Source: Actinosynnema sp. ALI-1.44 (lineage in GTDB: Bacteria; Actinomycetota; Actinomycetes; Mycobacteriales; Pseudonocardiaceae). Taken from it: a DNA stretch of 64,000 bases. Each line of letters starts with the position of its first letter. Positions within the stretch are counted from its first letter, which is position 1. Made by a program: the position numbers and the translations under genes. Below are positions 34,997-43,870 of this stretch, piece after piece. The stretch spans positions 310,001 to 374,000 of the forward strand of contig NZ_MTQO01000053.1 of assembly GCF_001984155.1 (NCBI RefSeq), written 5' to 3'. The notes below the pieces were generated by a model. It did not search any database. It saw only the letters and a list, made by a program, of their open reading frames with translations, and was not told where the DNA came from.

Positions 34997-37036
34997 TTAT
35001 GACCCGATCTTGTCCGGTCCGTGCCGTCCCGGCTTCCACACCGCGACGACCGACGGCCGCGGCTGGCTGTCCCCGCCGTCCGGCCAGTGCGACACGGGCT
35101 TGTCCGCGCTCGCGCCGTCGAGCTCACCGGGGTGCTGCACGCAGACCGTGACCAGCCGCTCCTGCACGATCGGCCCGCACGTCTCCGCGCCCCTGGGCAC
35201 CGTGAGGAACAGCTTGAGGTTGCCGCGCTGCGGGCCTTCGGTCGGCACCGCGTACAGGCCGTCGTTGATCCCCAGCGCGCCTGCCGAGTCCGAGGAGATC
35301 CAGAGGTTGCCGTACTGGTCGAACGCGACGTTGTCCGGACTGGAGATCGGGCTGACCTGGTCCTTCGGGAAACCGGCGAAGTACGTGCCCGGGTCCTTCG
35401 GATCACCGCACACCAGGAACAGCCACCAGTCGAACCGCAGTGCCAACGGGTCGTGCTCAGTCAGCTCAAGGACGTGGCCGTGCTTGTTGTTGTTGCGCGG
35501 ATTCGGCTCGGTCGCGCTTTCCTTGCCGGGCAACACACCCCGGTCGACGTTGTTGGACAACGCCACGTAGACCTTGCCTGTCTTCGGGCTGGCCTGCACG
35601 TCCTCCGGGCGGTCCATTTTCGTCGCACCGGCCTTGTCGGCGGCCAGCCGCGTGAAGACGTAGACCTCCTCGGCGGTCATGCCCGGCACGAACGAGCGAG
35701 TGCCACTGGCCAACGGGATCCACTCGCCGGTGCCGTCGAACCTCCTGTCGGACGGGAGTTTCCCGGTTCCGTCGATCTCGCTCGCCGGGCTGTCCCCGGT
35801 GAACCTGCCGACGTACAACGTGCCCTCGTCGAGCAGGGTCATGTTGTAACGACGCGCGGCACGGCTGTTGCCCTTGCGCATCTTGTTCTTGGACACGAAC
35901 TTGTACAGGTACTCGAAGCGCTCGTCGTCGCCGGAGTACGCGACCACACGCCCGTCACGCGCCACACGGATGTTGGCGCACTCGTGCTTGAAACGGCCGA
36001 GCGCGGTGTGCTTGACGGGCATGGACTCCGGGTCGTTCGGGTCGAGTTCGATGACGTACCCGAAGCGGTTGACCTCGTTGGGCTCCTGCAGCATGTCGAA
36101 CCGCTTGTCGAACCGTTCCCACTTGCGGGTGGTCGCACCGGTCGCGACGCCGTAGCGCGCCGCCCGTGACTTGACCGGCTCGGCGGTCTGGCCCGCGTTG
36201 GCCCAGTACCCGTTGAAGTTCTCCTCACCGGACAGGATCGTCCCCCACGGCGTGACGCCGCCCGCGCAGTTGTTCAACGTGCCGAGTGCGAGCGTGCCGC
36301 TCGGGTCGGCGGACGTCTTCAGCAGGTCGCTGCCCGCGGCGGGCCCGGTGATCCGGAACGGCGTCGTCATCGTGATGCGCCGGTTGTGGCGGCCGATCAC
36401 CGGCTTCAGCCTGCCCGACCCCCGGACCTGCTCGACCTCGACGACCGACAGGCCGTGCGCCGCCCACGCGATCCTGGCCTGTTCCTCGGTCGGGTTGGCG
36501 GCCGAGTAGCCCTTGAACATGAAGCTCTCGGACGTGTACTCGTGGTTGGTGACCAGCAGCTGGTTGCGGCCGGGCCCCGGCAGCAGCGCCGCGAAGTCGT
36601 TGTTGAAGCCGAACTGCATGGCCTGCGCGGCGGCGGTCTGCCTGTCGAAGTCGAACGCCGGGGCGCCCGGCAGCACCGGGTCGCCCCACCTGATGACGAT
36701 CGCCTGCTCGTAGCCGTCGGGCACGACCACGGCGTCCTTCGTGTTCGGCTGGACGCGCTCGAAGTTCATCCCGGGGATCCCCCGGTCCTGGTCTTCGTCG
36801 GCCGCGGCTGTGCCGCTGAGCCCGGCCACACCGCTCGTGGCGAACGCGACCACGGCACCCGCCTTGAGCGCCGACCGCCGGGAGATCACGTCGGTGACGA
36901 TGTCGCCGAGGTAGTCGTTCGCCGAGGGGTTCGGCGCCGGGTGCGAGCAGGCGTCGCCGCAGCGGTACGCACAGGTCACCGCCGCCCGGCTACCGCCGTT
37001 GAGCAGGGGCAATGGGATGCGTGGTGGTGAGGTCAA
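34997..37036 (-). CDS. PhoX-type alkaline phosphatase/DUF839 protein, Tat-exported (copy 2)
   Basis: 679 residues, apparently starting at TTG 37036 behind GGAGGAG; no better start is near. Same build as copy 1: N-terminal CxxxCxxxC (Cys22, 26, 30), Tat signal SRRSALKAGAVVAFAT (52-67), NCAGGVTPWGTILSGEEN, NHEYTSESFMFKGY and PDNVAFDQYGNLW. By eye the two copies are closely related throughout, so an ancient tandem duplication. 136 bases separate it from copy 1, whose own Shine-Dalgarno suggests separate translation. Confidence 0.9.
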   Translation of the reverse strand: MTSPPRIPLPLLNGGSRAAVTCAYRCGDACSHPAPNPSANDYLGDIVTDVISRRSALKAGAVVAFATSGVAGLSGTAAADEDQDRGIPGMNFERVQPNTKDAVVVPDGYEQAIVIRWGDPVLPGAPAFDFDRQTAAAQAMQFGFNNDFAALLPGPGRNQLLVTNHEYTSESFMFKGYSAANPTEEQARIAWAAHGLSVVEVEQVRGSGRLKPVIGRHNRRITMTTPFRITGPAAGSDLLKTSADPSGTLALGTLNNCAGGVTPWGTILSGEENFNGYWANAGQTAEPVKSRAARYGVATGATTRKWERFDKRFDMLQEPNEVNRFGYVIELDPNDPESMPVKHTALGRFKHECANIRVARDGRVVAYSGDDERFEYLYKFVSKNKMRKGNSRAARRYNMTLLDEGTLYVGRFTGDSPASEIDGTGKLPSDRRFDGTGEWIPLASGTRSFVPGMTAEEVYVFTRLAADKAGATKMDRPEDVQASPKTGKVYVALSNNVDRGVLPGKESATEPNPRNNNKHGHVLELTEHDPLALRFDWWLFLVCGDPKDPGTYFAGFPKDQVSPISSPDNVAFDQYGNLWISSDSAGALGINDGLYAVPTEGPQRGNLKLFLTVPRGAETCGPIVQERLVTVCVQHPGELDGASADKPVSHWPDGGDSQPRPSVVAVWKPGRHGPDKIGS

Positions 37037-37127
37037 AGCTCCTCCAGTCCGCTCGGGAGGAGATCGACACTAAGCCGCGGCGGTCGGAAAGTGAACGACC
37101 GAACGTCGCCTTGTGTTCACCTCGCGT

Positions 37128-37919
37128 TCATGTACCGCTGTAGAAGATCTCGTCGGCATCGTTGTACAGCGAGTACGCCGACGGCGGCCTGGCCGAGTTC
37201 ATGTAGGCGCCGAAGAGCACCACGTCTTGGCCGAACTGCTTGGTCGTGGCCGGGAGCAGGTCGTTGTCCTCGACTCGGCGCAGCATCATCTTGTGAGCCG
37301 GGCGGCTCATCACGTACACCCAGACACCCTTGGTGCCGTCACCGAGAAACTTGTCCGGCACCTGCCTGCGGCCCCAGTCGTACTTGCCGTTCTTCGGCTG
37401 GCTGACCGGTGTGCAGTCGGGTTCACCGAAGGTCAGCTGGTCCGGTCCGTTGATCACGCCGCCGTCCGGCGTCTGAGCCAGGCACATGAGTCGCTCACCG
37501 CGCCTCGTCTGGATCACGTATGCCCACGTGATCAGGAACTTCTTGTCGGCAAGCTGCTTGGTCATGAGGCTCGCCGGCTGGATCACGACGGTTTCGCCGT
37601 CACGCGGTACGTACTTGGCTCCCCACCCGCTGTCCGGCAGCGGCTGCCCGGAGGTCGTCCTGCCCGCCGGGCCGGTGGTCTCCGGCAGAGCGCCCGGCTG
37701 GACCGGGGCGGTCGCCTGTTGGATGACCATGATCGGGACGGCGATCAGAACCGCCGCCGCTGCCGCCACGATGGCCGTGACCGCAGGGCGAAACCGCTGC
37801 TTGCGGCTTTTCAGGGCGAGCCTGCGTTGGTGTTCGTCCCATGCGCTGTGGCTCGGCGGCACCTCCTCGGCCATCGAGGTGAGTGTCGAGCGCAGCCGTT
37901 GCTCCAGCTCGTCCATCAC
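37128..37919 (-). CDS. Membrane protein, probable anti-sigma partner
   Basis: 263 residues. A cytosolic N-terminus (MMDELEQRLRSTLTSMAEEV ... AWDEHQRRLALK), one transmembrane helix (VTAIVAAAAAVLIAVPIMVI, about 47-66), and an extracytoplasmic domain with a conserved-looking Cys pair (RLMCLAQ, EPDCTPV). The ATG overlaps the stop of the sigma gene as ATGA, so the two are translationally coupled. This arrangement is usual for ECF sigma factors with membrane anti-sigma factors, but no ZAS zinc motif is present, so the assignment is inferential. Confidence 0.72.
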   Translation of the reverse strand: MMDELEQRLRSTLTSMAEEVPPSHSAWDEHQRRLALKSRKQRFRPAVTAIVAAAAAVLIAVPIMVIQQATAPVQPGALPETTGPAGRTTSGQPLPDSGWGAKYVPRDGETVVIQPASLMTKQLADKKFLITWAYVIQTRRGERLMCLAQTPDGGVINGPDQLTFGEPDCTPVSQPKNGKYDWGRRQVPDKFLGDGTKGVWVYVMSRPAHKMMLRRVEDNDLLPATTKQFGQDVVLFGAYMNSARPPSAYSLYNDADEIFYSGT

Positions 37920-38398
37920 CAGTCCTCCAGGTGCTTGCGCAGATTGGTCATCGCGTGCGACGTGGTCGCCTTGACCGTGCCGACCGCGACACCCAGCGTC
38001 TCGGCGATCGCGGCCTGATCGAGATCCAGCCAGTAGCGCAACACGAGTACCTCGCGTTGCCGCCGGGAGAGTTTGCCGAGTGCCTCCCTGATTCGTTTGT
38101 GCTCCTGCCGCGCCATGGCGTGCGTTTCGGCGGACAGCTCGTCCAGCATCACATCCGGTGGTGTGCGTCGCACAACACGCAGATGCCTGAGCCTCGAGCG
38201 GCTCAGATTCACCACCATCGCCCGCAGGTACGGCAACGCCTTGCTGTCGTCGTACAACGTGTCCCAGCGGTGATGCAGCCGGACGAACGCCTCCTGCGCG
38301 ATGTTCTCCGGGTCGTCCGCACCGAGCAGGTACGCGAGTCGCTTCATCGCCTCGAAGGACTCGTCGAACAACGTCGAGAAAGCAGCCATCGGGTCCAT
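37916..38398 (-). CDS. ECF RNA polymerase sigma factor (SigE family)
   Basis: 160 residues. Region 2 in FDESFEAMKRLAYLLGADDP and AQEAFVRLHHRWDTLYD; region 4 in ALGKLSRRQREVLVLRYWLDLDQAAIAETLGVAVGTVKATTSHAM. Typical SigE-like ECF length. It directs RNA polymerase to an envelope- or stress-type regulon; which cannot be told. ATG at 38398 overlaps nothing upstream; its stop overlaps the putative anti-sigma start by four bases. Divergent from the dprA-like gene. Confidence 0.88.
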   Translation of the reverse strand: MDPMAAFSTLFDESFEAMKRLAYLLGADDPENIAQEAFVRLHHRWDTLYDDSKALPYLRAMVVNLSRSRLRHLRVVRRTPPDVMLDELSAETHAMARQEHKRIREALGKLSRRQREVLVLRYWLDLDQAAIAETLGVAVGTVKATTSHAMTNLRKHLEDW

Positions 38399-38537
38399 TC
38401 TGGACGGTCCGATGTCAGAGCTCGCAGCAGCCACCGCTTCCACAACCACTACACGTCCCAGCCGACGTTCGGGTTTAGTGGCAAGATACGGACCGACCCG
38501 GGACCGCTGATGAACGTGTGTTCGATAGGATGTCGGT

Positions 38538-39428
38538 GTGGCTGATCGTCGCGAGCAGGCGGCCCTGCTGCTGGCGTTGCGAACCAGCGAGCTGGCATGG
38601 CCCAAGATTTCTCGTAGGGTCGAGGAATCCGGCTCCGCGCTGGAGCTGCTCGAGGAACTGACCGCGCCGACGGCGCCCACGCTCGACTATCGACCACTCG
38701 ATCTCGACGCCGCGATCGTCGCGATCGAGGACGAGATAGAGCAGTGGTCCGCCGAAGGTATGGCTCTGGTCACTCTGCTCGACGAGAGCTATCCCACACA
38801 GCTGCTGATGGTTCACCAGCGACCGCCGTTTTTGACGTTCCGCGGGTTGCCTGAGCCGTCCGAGATGAACGCCGTCGCTGTTGTCGGTAGCCGCGCGGCC
38901 AGCCCGGCCGGTGTCCAGCGCGCCCGAAATGTCGCGACCCTCTTGGCGAATCACGGCACGACCGTGGTGAGCGGTCTGGCCGCGGGCATTGACGCCGCAG
39001 CACACCGTGCGGCGTTGGATGCCGGTTCGCGGACAGTCGCGGTCGTGGGAACTGGCCTGCGACACTGTTACCCAGCCGAGAACCGCGATCTGCAGAAGCA
39101 GATCACCCGCACCGGTGCGGTGATATCGCAGTTCTGGCCGGACACGGGACCAGCGAAACACCAGTTCCCCATGCGCAACGCAGTGATGAGCGGGCTCACT
39201 GCGGCAACCGTGATCGTCGAGGCCGGTGAGCACAGCGGAACGCGAACGCAGGCCCGCATTGCCTTGGAACACGGCAGGCACGTCTTCCTGATGCGGGAGA
39301 CACTGACCAACGACTGGGCCCGAGCGATCGCGGACCGCCCCAACACCACTGTGCTGGAAGGCCCGAACCAGCTGATCGAAGTCCTGGACGATCTGCTCGC
39401 CGAGGTGCCCGACCTGATTGCCGGATGA
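38538..39428 (+). CDS. DprA/SMF-like protein, SLOG fold
   Basis: 296 residues, GTG start. The C-terminal 200 residues are a DprA Rossmann-like domain: VAVVGSRAASPAG, VVSGLAAGIDAAAHRAALDAG, AVVGTGLRHCYPAENRDL, FPMRNAVMSGLTAATVIVEAG. It differs from competence DprA in the end of the fold: the usual SGSLITARxA ... VFAVPG is SGTRTQARIALEHGRHVFLMRETL, and it lacks a winged-helix tail. Overlaps the next gene as ATGA. Local G+C is lower than the surroundings. Probably a conflict/defence or stress-related DprA paralogue; the role is inference. Confidence 0.8.
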   Translation: MADRREQAALLLALRTSELAWPKISRRVEESGSALELLEELTAPTAPTLDYRPLDLDAAIVAIEDEIEQWSAEGMALVTLLDESYPTQLLMVHQRPPFLTFRGLPEPSEMNAVAVVGSRAASPAGVQRARNVATLLANHGTTVVSGLAAGIDAAAHRAALDAGSRTVAVVGTGLRHCYPAENRDLQKQITRTGAVISQFWPDTGPAKHQFPMRNAVMSGLTAATVIVEAGEHSGTRTQARIALEHGRHVFLMRETLTNDWARAIADRPNTTVLEGPNQLIEVLDDLLAEVPDLIAG

Positions 39429-40177
39429 GCCCGCTGTCGCGGACGTTGGAGAGCTACCGCAACGTGCTGGTAGCTGTTCCACCGACAGGGACCGGTGTCT
39501 GCCAGGTCTGCTGGCGTGACACCAAGAACTACCTGCATTGCTGGCGATGCCACGAGCACCACCAGGAGCACGCGCATTTGCTGGCCGACCTCGTGGTTCC
39601 GATCGCGCTCGCCGAACAATCGAAGCAGTTCGCACACGAACTCCGTCAATATAAGGACGGCCGGGACGACATTCGGCGAAGGTTGTACATCGGCCTCACG
39701 GCGGTACTCGCCGAATTCCTGCGCCTGCACGAGCGGTGTCTCGCGGTAGCAGCCGGCGTGGAGGTCTTCGAGCGGGTCACCTATGTACCCAGCACGAGAA
39801 GTCGTCAGCCTCATCCGTTGGTGAGGATGCTTGATGAAGCCATCCTCCAGACCAAGAGCCGGTTTGTGCAGGTCCTGGAGCCAAGGAAAGGTACTTCAGC
39901 TGATCGAGTTGTGGTGGCTGACCGGTTTTCCGTGCGCCAGGACGTTGCTGGGCTGAGCATTCTGCTTGTCGATGATGTCTGGACAACTGGCTCTCGCATG
40001 CAATCCGCAAGCGTGGCTCTGAAGAACGCCGGTGCGGCCAAGGTCGTCGGACTGGTACTTGGCCGATGGTTCGATGACGACTACCCACCTGCGAGGGCGT
40101 ACCTGCGGAACGCTAAAGCGGAGCCGTTCGATTGGGGCCGCTGTTGCCTTGGCCGGTCCGGACTCGGCAGGTGCTGA
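39425..40177 (+). CDS. ComF-like phosphoribosyltransferase domain protein
   Basis: 250 residues starting in the ATGA overlap with the DprA-like gene. N-terminal double CxxC ribbon (GVCQVCWRDTKNYLHCWRCHEHH), as in ComFC, then a type I phosphoribosyltransferase fold with the PRPP loop LLVDDVWTTGSRMQSA near residue 180 and VVGLVLGRWF. Spacing and translational coupling to the dprA-like gene suggest one functional unit. Substrate unknown. G+C in bases 39901-39960 is 60 percent by my count, compared with 80 percent in 40261-40320, hinting at recent acquisition. Confidence 0.78.
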   Translation: MSPLSRTLESYRNVLVAVPPTGTGVCQVCWRDTKNYLHCWRCHEHHQEHAHLLADLVVPIALAEQSKQFAHELRQYKDGRDDIRRRLYIGLTAVLAEFLRLHERCLAVAAGVEVFERVTYVPSTRSRQPHPLVRMLDEAILQTKSRFVQVLEPRKGTSADRVVVADRFSVRQDVAGLSILLVDDVWTTGSRMQSASVALKNAGAAKVVGLVLGRWFDDDYPPARAYLRNAKAEPFDWGRCCLGRSGLGRC

Positions 40178-40195
40178 TCTCTTAGGGTTAAGGGC

Positions 40196-40855
40196 GTGAA
40201 GAGAGCTCTGGTGACGGGTGCGTCCGGCGGGATCGGGGCGGCGATCGCCCGGCTGTTGGCGCCGACGCACGAGGTGTGGCTGGGCGGCCGCACGATCCCC
40301 GAGGACCTGCCGGGCCGGCCCTGGCCACTGGACCTGCGGGATTTCGACGCGTTCGAGGAGCGCACCGCCGAGATCGGCGACCTCGACGTGCTCGTGCACA
40401 GCGCGGCCATGAGCGACCTGGGGCCGGTGGCGACCACGTCGCTGCAGACCTGGCGTGACACGTTCGAGTTGAACGTCTTCGCTGTGGCGGAGCTCACCAG
40501 GGTGCTGCTGCCCAAGCTCCGGGCGGCCAAGGGGCACGTGGTGCTGATCAACTCCGGCGCCGGGATCCGGATCAACGCAACGTGGGGGTCCTACGGCGCC
40601 AGCAAGTTCGCGTTGCGGGCGTACGCCGACGCACTCAGGGCCGAGGAGCCTGACCTGCGTGTGACCTCGGTCTTCCCTGGTCGGACGGCCACCGAGATGC
40701 AGCGCAAGGTGCGCGCGACCGAGGGCGGCGCGTACGAGCCGGAGAACTACCTCAAGCCCGAGTCGGTCGCCACGGCGGTGCTCAACGCCATCAACGCGAC
40801 CGACGACGCGCACCCGACCGAAGTGATCATCCGCCAGCGAGCAACCGCTGGCTGA
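40196..40855 (+). CDS. Short-chain dehydrogenase/reductase
   Basis: 219 residues, GTG start. Classical SDR: cofactor motif TGASGGIGAAIARLLA (7-22), LVHSAAM (NNAG equivalent), and catalytic YGASK with an upstream Ser in INSGAGI. Shorter than average, with Thr in the NxTAT... C-terminal half. NADPH preference is likely from the lack of an acidic residue after strand 2 (GGRTI). Substrate unknown. Its 3' end overlaps the convergent amidohydrolase gene by 29 bases. Confidence 0.87.
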   Translation: MKRALVTGASGGIGAAIARLLAPTHEVWLGGRTIPEDLPGRPWPLDLRDFDAFEERTAEIGDLDVLVHSAAMSDLGPVATTSLQTWRDTFELNVFAVAELTRVLLPKLRAAKGHVVLINSGAGIRINATWGSYGASKFALRAYADALRAEEPDLRVTSVFPGRTATEMQRKVRATEGGAYEPENYLKPESVATAVLNAINATDDAHPTEVIIRQRATAG

Positions 40856-42137
40856 CGGCGCCGGCCAGGGCCTGTGCCTCGGCCCGGTCCACCCGTGTCG
40901 TCTCGAAGTCCTCGACCACCTTGTCGCCCGCGACCCACACGTCCTCGACCTGACGCGCACCCGCCGCCCACACCACATTGGACAGCAGTTGCGCGTCGGG
41001 CACGTCGACACCGGCCGAGAACGCGGGCGCGTCGGTGCTGATGTGCACGAGGTCCGCCCAGCGCCCCTGTTCGATCGCGCCGATGTCGTCGCGGCCGATC
41101 GCGGCCGCGCCGTGCCGGGTCGCCATCAGCAGCACGTCCGGCGCGATCAGCGCTGAGGCGTCCATGGTGGACAGGCGGCTGAGCAACGCGGCCAGCCGCA
41201 CCTCCTCCCACAGGTCCAGGTCGTCGTTGCTGGCGGGGCCGTCCGTGCCGATGCCCACTGTCACACCGGCTTCGCGCAGGTCGCGCACCCGCGCGATGCC
41301 GGATGCCAGCTTGGCGTTCGAGCCGGGGCAGTGCGCGACCGCGACCCCGTGCCTCGCGAAGATCGAGATGTCCTCGTCGGACAGGTGGACGCAGTGCGCG
41401 GCAATCACCCGGCCGCCGTAGAAACCCAACGATTCCAACAACTTCGGTACCGAACCGTGCTCGGCGCGCTGCACCGAGTCCTCAAGCGCCGCTTCGGCGA
41501 CGTGGATGTGCATCAAGGCGCCACGGTCGTGCGCCGCGGCCGCGACCTCGGTCAGGATCTCCGGCGGCAGCGTGTACGCCGAGTGCGGGCCGTACCCGAT
41601 CTCGATCCGGTCACCCGGCCCGAACCGCAGGCCCTCGACGTCGATCAGCCTGCTCACGTCGTCGATCAGCGACCGCAGCTTGAAGCCGGGCGCGTCGATG
41701 ATCCCGCCGGTCAGCACCGCCCTGCCCCCGGTCCGCAGCACCACCTCGGCGAGTTTGTCCAGGTTGAAGTACATCTCGACACTGGTGGTCACCCCGGCGC
41801 GGAGCATCTCGACCGACCCGAGGAGCATCCCCGCGGCCATGTCCGACGCGCTCAGTTGCGCCTCGGCAGGCCAGATGACTTCATGCAGCCAGCGCAGCAG
41901 CGGCAGGTCGCCGCCCATCCCGCGCAACACCGTCATCGGGGTGTGCGCGTGCGTGTTCACCAGTCCCGGCATCAGGATTCCGGAAAGCTGGGTGACCGGT
42001 TCGTCGCCGGGCGCGTCGGCGAGCGGGCCGACGTACCCGATGCGGCCGTCGTCCTCGATGTCCACAACGGCATCGCGCAGCACAGAACAACCCGGGTCGC
42101 ATGGCAGGACGATCGGAGCACGCAAACGCTGACGCAT
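40827..42137 (-). CDS. TRZ/ATZ-type amidohydrolase (SAH/MTA deaminase-like)
   Basis: 436 residues of the metal-dependent hydrolase superfamily. Metal ligands: NTHAHTP (HxH), HIHVAEAALE, AAHCVHLSDEDI and IGTDGPASNDDLDLWEEV (Asp). The DLDLWEE motif and overall length match S-adenosylhomocysteine/5'-methylthioadenosine deaminases and guanine deaminase-like enzymes. It would deaminate a purine nucleoside or related heterocycle; specificity cannot be decided. ATG at 42137; 9 bases follow the stop of the NOS-like gene upstream, so it may be part of that operon. Confidence 0.84.
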   Translation of the reverse strand: MRQRLRAPIVLPCDPGCSVLRDAVVDIEDDGRIGYVGPLADAPGDEPVTQLSGILMPGLVNTHAHTPMTVLRGMGGDLPLLRWLHEVIWPAEAQLSASDMAAGMLLGSVEMLRAGVTTSVEMYFNLDKLAEVVLRTGGRAVLTGGIIDAPGFKLRSLIDDVSRLIDVEGLRFGPGDRIEIGYGPHSAYTLPPEILTEVAAAAHDRGALMHIHVAEAALEDSVQRAEHGSVPKLLESLGFYGGRVIAAHCVHLSDEDISIFARHGVAVAHCPGSNAKLASGIARVRDLREAGVTVGIGTDGPASNDDLDLWEEVRLAALLSRLSTMDASALIAPDVLLMATRHGAAAIGRDDIGAIEQGRWADLVHISTDAPAFSAGVDVPDAQLLSNVVWAAGARQVEDVWVAGDKVVEDFETTRVDRAEAQALAGAVSQRLLAGG

Positions 42138-42146
42138 GCGGAAACG

Positions 42147-43129
42147 CTATCCCAGAAAACGGGGTGCGTGCTCCTCCGGTTCGCGCCTGGCAGGGCGCGC
42201 GTCCCGCGGTGCGATGCTCACACCCGCTGATCGGAACGAATGCAGCACCGCCCGGTCGAGTTCGAGCGCGGCGCGTTCTCGCCACAGCGAATCGTCGGTC
42301 GACGTGTCCAGGCCGAGGTGTTCGGCGATCACCCGGCCGAATCCGTACGCCCGGTCGTCGCCGAGCGCGTTCGCGCCGATCGCGGACGACGTGTGGATCC
42401 CGTTGAACACCACCGGGTACTCCAGACCGCCGATCGACAACAGCTGCGACCGCGCGCCGACCGCGTGCCAGCGCAGTCCCAGATCGACGAACCAGCCGAG
42501 CTCGGGGTGCTCCAGCGGAACCTCCCGTACGACATCCCGCGGCAACCCGAACAACCGAACGCCTACGCGATCGTCGCGCACGACGAGCGGCAACAGGTCG
42601 AAGGCGCTGCGCGCGGTCGGCGAACGCCAGCCCATCTTGCGCACTGTCTCGGTGAACGCGACATGCTGCGGTCGCCCATCACCTGACCGTGTTGGGCGTA
42701 TCCCGCGTACCGGATCAGGTGTTCGTTGATCAGCCTCGGGCTGTCCGGCGCGAAGATGGTCACAGTGGGCCGGATCCGGCCTTTGCTCGCAGCGAACCGC
42801 AGGTGTTGCACGCACCCGGTCGCGACCTCGGTCGCGGTCGCCGCCAGGCGCAGGTCACGCACCAGCAGACCGCGCCACGGGATCCCGTCCGTGTAGACAT
42901 CGCTGTCGCGCAAGGCGATCCGCGCGCCGTACGCCAGCTCCGCACGAGTGTGTTCGTACGTCCCGGTTTCCGCGATCTGTGCGCGGACTTCGCCGAGCCT
43001 CGTCCGCACGTTCCCGGCACGCGGACGCGCGCGGTGGTAGCGGTGCAGGAACTCGTCGGCGGCGACCAACTCGGTGGATAACAGGGCAGTCACCCACTGC
43101 TTATCGGCCGAATGCAGCAGTGGGCTCAA
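42147..43129 (-). pseudogene. Nitric oxide synthase oxygenase-like gene, frameshifted and truncated
   Basis: Two frames together give a NOS oxygenase: the first (start TTG 43129 or GTG 43093) reads TGTYEHTRAELAYGARIA, GRIRPTVTIFAP and HLIRYAGYAQHGQVMGD; the second, from about 42670, reads HVAFTETVRKMGW, FDLLPLVVRDD, VVREVPLEHPELGWFVDLGL, RWHAVGARSQ, GGLEYPV and ELDRAVLHSFRSAGVSI. Restoring one C after GAC gives GDPQHVAFTE, matching the conserved GDPxxxxFTE. The heme cysteine (WRNxxRCIGR) is replaced (LRDSDVYTDG, Tyr at the Cys position), the arginine-binding Glu (GTEIG) is SSAIG, and about 80 C-terminal residues are missing. Either decayed or altered in function. Downstream of trmB. Confidence 0.82.
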
Positions 43130-43866
43130 CTACCTGGTCGGGTGTTGCCGCGGCCGGGCGAACTACGGAGTGTGTGCCTTTCGAAGATCAGGTCGCGGAT
43201 CTCCCGGCCTTCGGTGTGCGCGCGTGACTCGAACTTGGTCACCGGCCGCCATTCCGGCCGCGGTGCCCAGCCGGAGTACACATTGCGCAGTGCCGTCTCG
43301 GCCGAACACACCTCGAGCATGTGCTCGGCGTAGTGCTCCCAGTCGGTCGCCATGTGGAACCGGCCGCCGGGGGCGAGCCGCGACGCCACCAGCGACACGA
43401 AGTCCGGCTGGACGATTCGGCGCTTGTGGTGCCGTTTCTTGGGCCACGGGTCCGGGAAGTACAGCCGAACCTCGGACAATGTGCCGGGTTCGATGTGGTC
43501 GGTGAGCAGGATGACGGCGTCACCGCGCAGCAGCCGCAGGTTGTGCACGTCCAGGTCGGCCGCGCGCATCATCAGTTGCGCCAAGCCCGCTTGGTACACC
43601 TCGACCGCGAGGTAGTTCACCTCCGGCGCCGCGGCGGCCAGTTTGGACGTCGTCTCGCCCATCCCCGACCCGATCTCCAGCACGACGGGCGCGGACCGGC
43701 CGAACCACGAGCCGGTGTCCAACGGCCCGGCAGGCAGGCCGGAGACGTCCTGGCCCCACCGTGGCCAATAGCGTTCCCAAGCCCGTTCCTGGCCGACCGT
43801 CATCCGCCCGCCGCGCTGGACATAGCTGACGACTGTGCGCCTGTGTACCTGTTGCTCCACCCGCAA
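43126..43866 (-). CDS. trmB: tRNA (guanine-N7-)-methyltransferase
   Basis: 246 residues. TrmB makes m7G46 in tRNA using SAM. Features: SAM motif VVLEIGSGMGE (61-71), YLAVEVYQAGLAQLM, FPDPWPKKRHHKRR (signature), ATDWEHYAEHM and FESRAH. The N-terminal extension (about 20 residues, basic) may be a false start. Stop overlaps the NOS-like gene; it lies 4 bases after the upstream unknown gene, so a three-gene operon is likely. Confidence 0.94.
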   Translation of the reverse strand: MRVEQQVHRRTVVSYVQRGGRMTVGQERAWERYWPRWGQDVSGLPAGPLDTGSWFGRSAPVVLEIGSGMGETTSKLAAAAPEVNYLAVEVYQAGLAQLMMRAADLDVHNLRLLRGDAVILLTDHIEPGTLSEVRLYFPDPWPKKRHHKRRIVQPDFVSLVASRLAPGGRFHMATDWEHYAEHMLEVCSAETALRNVYSGWAPRPEWRPVTKFESRAHTEGREIRDLIFERHTLRSSPGRGNTRPGS

Positions 43867-43870
43867 GAAG

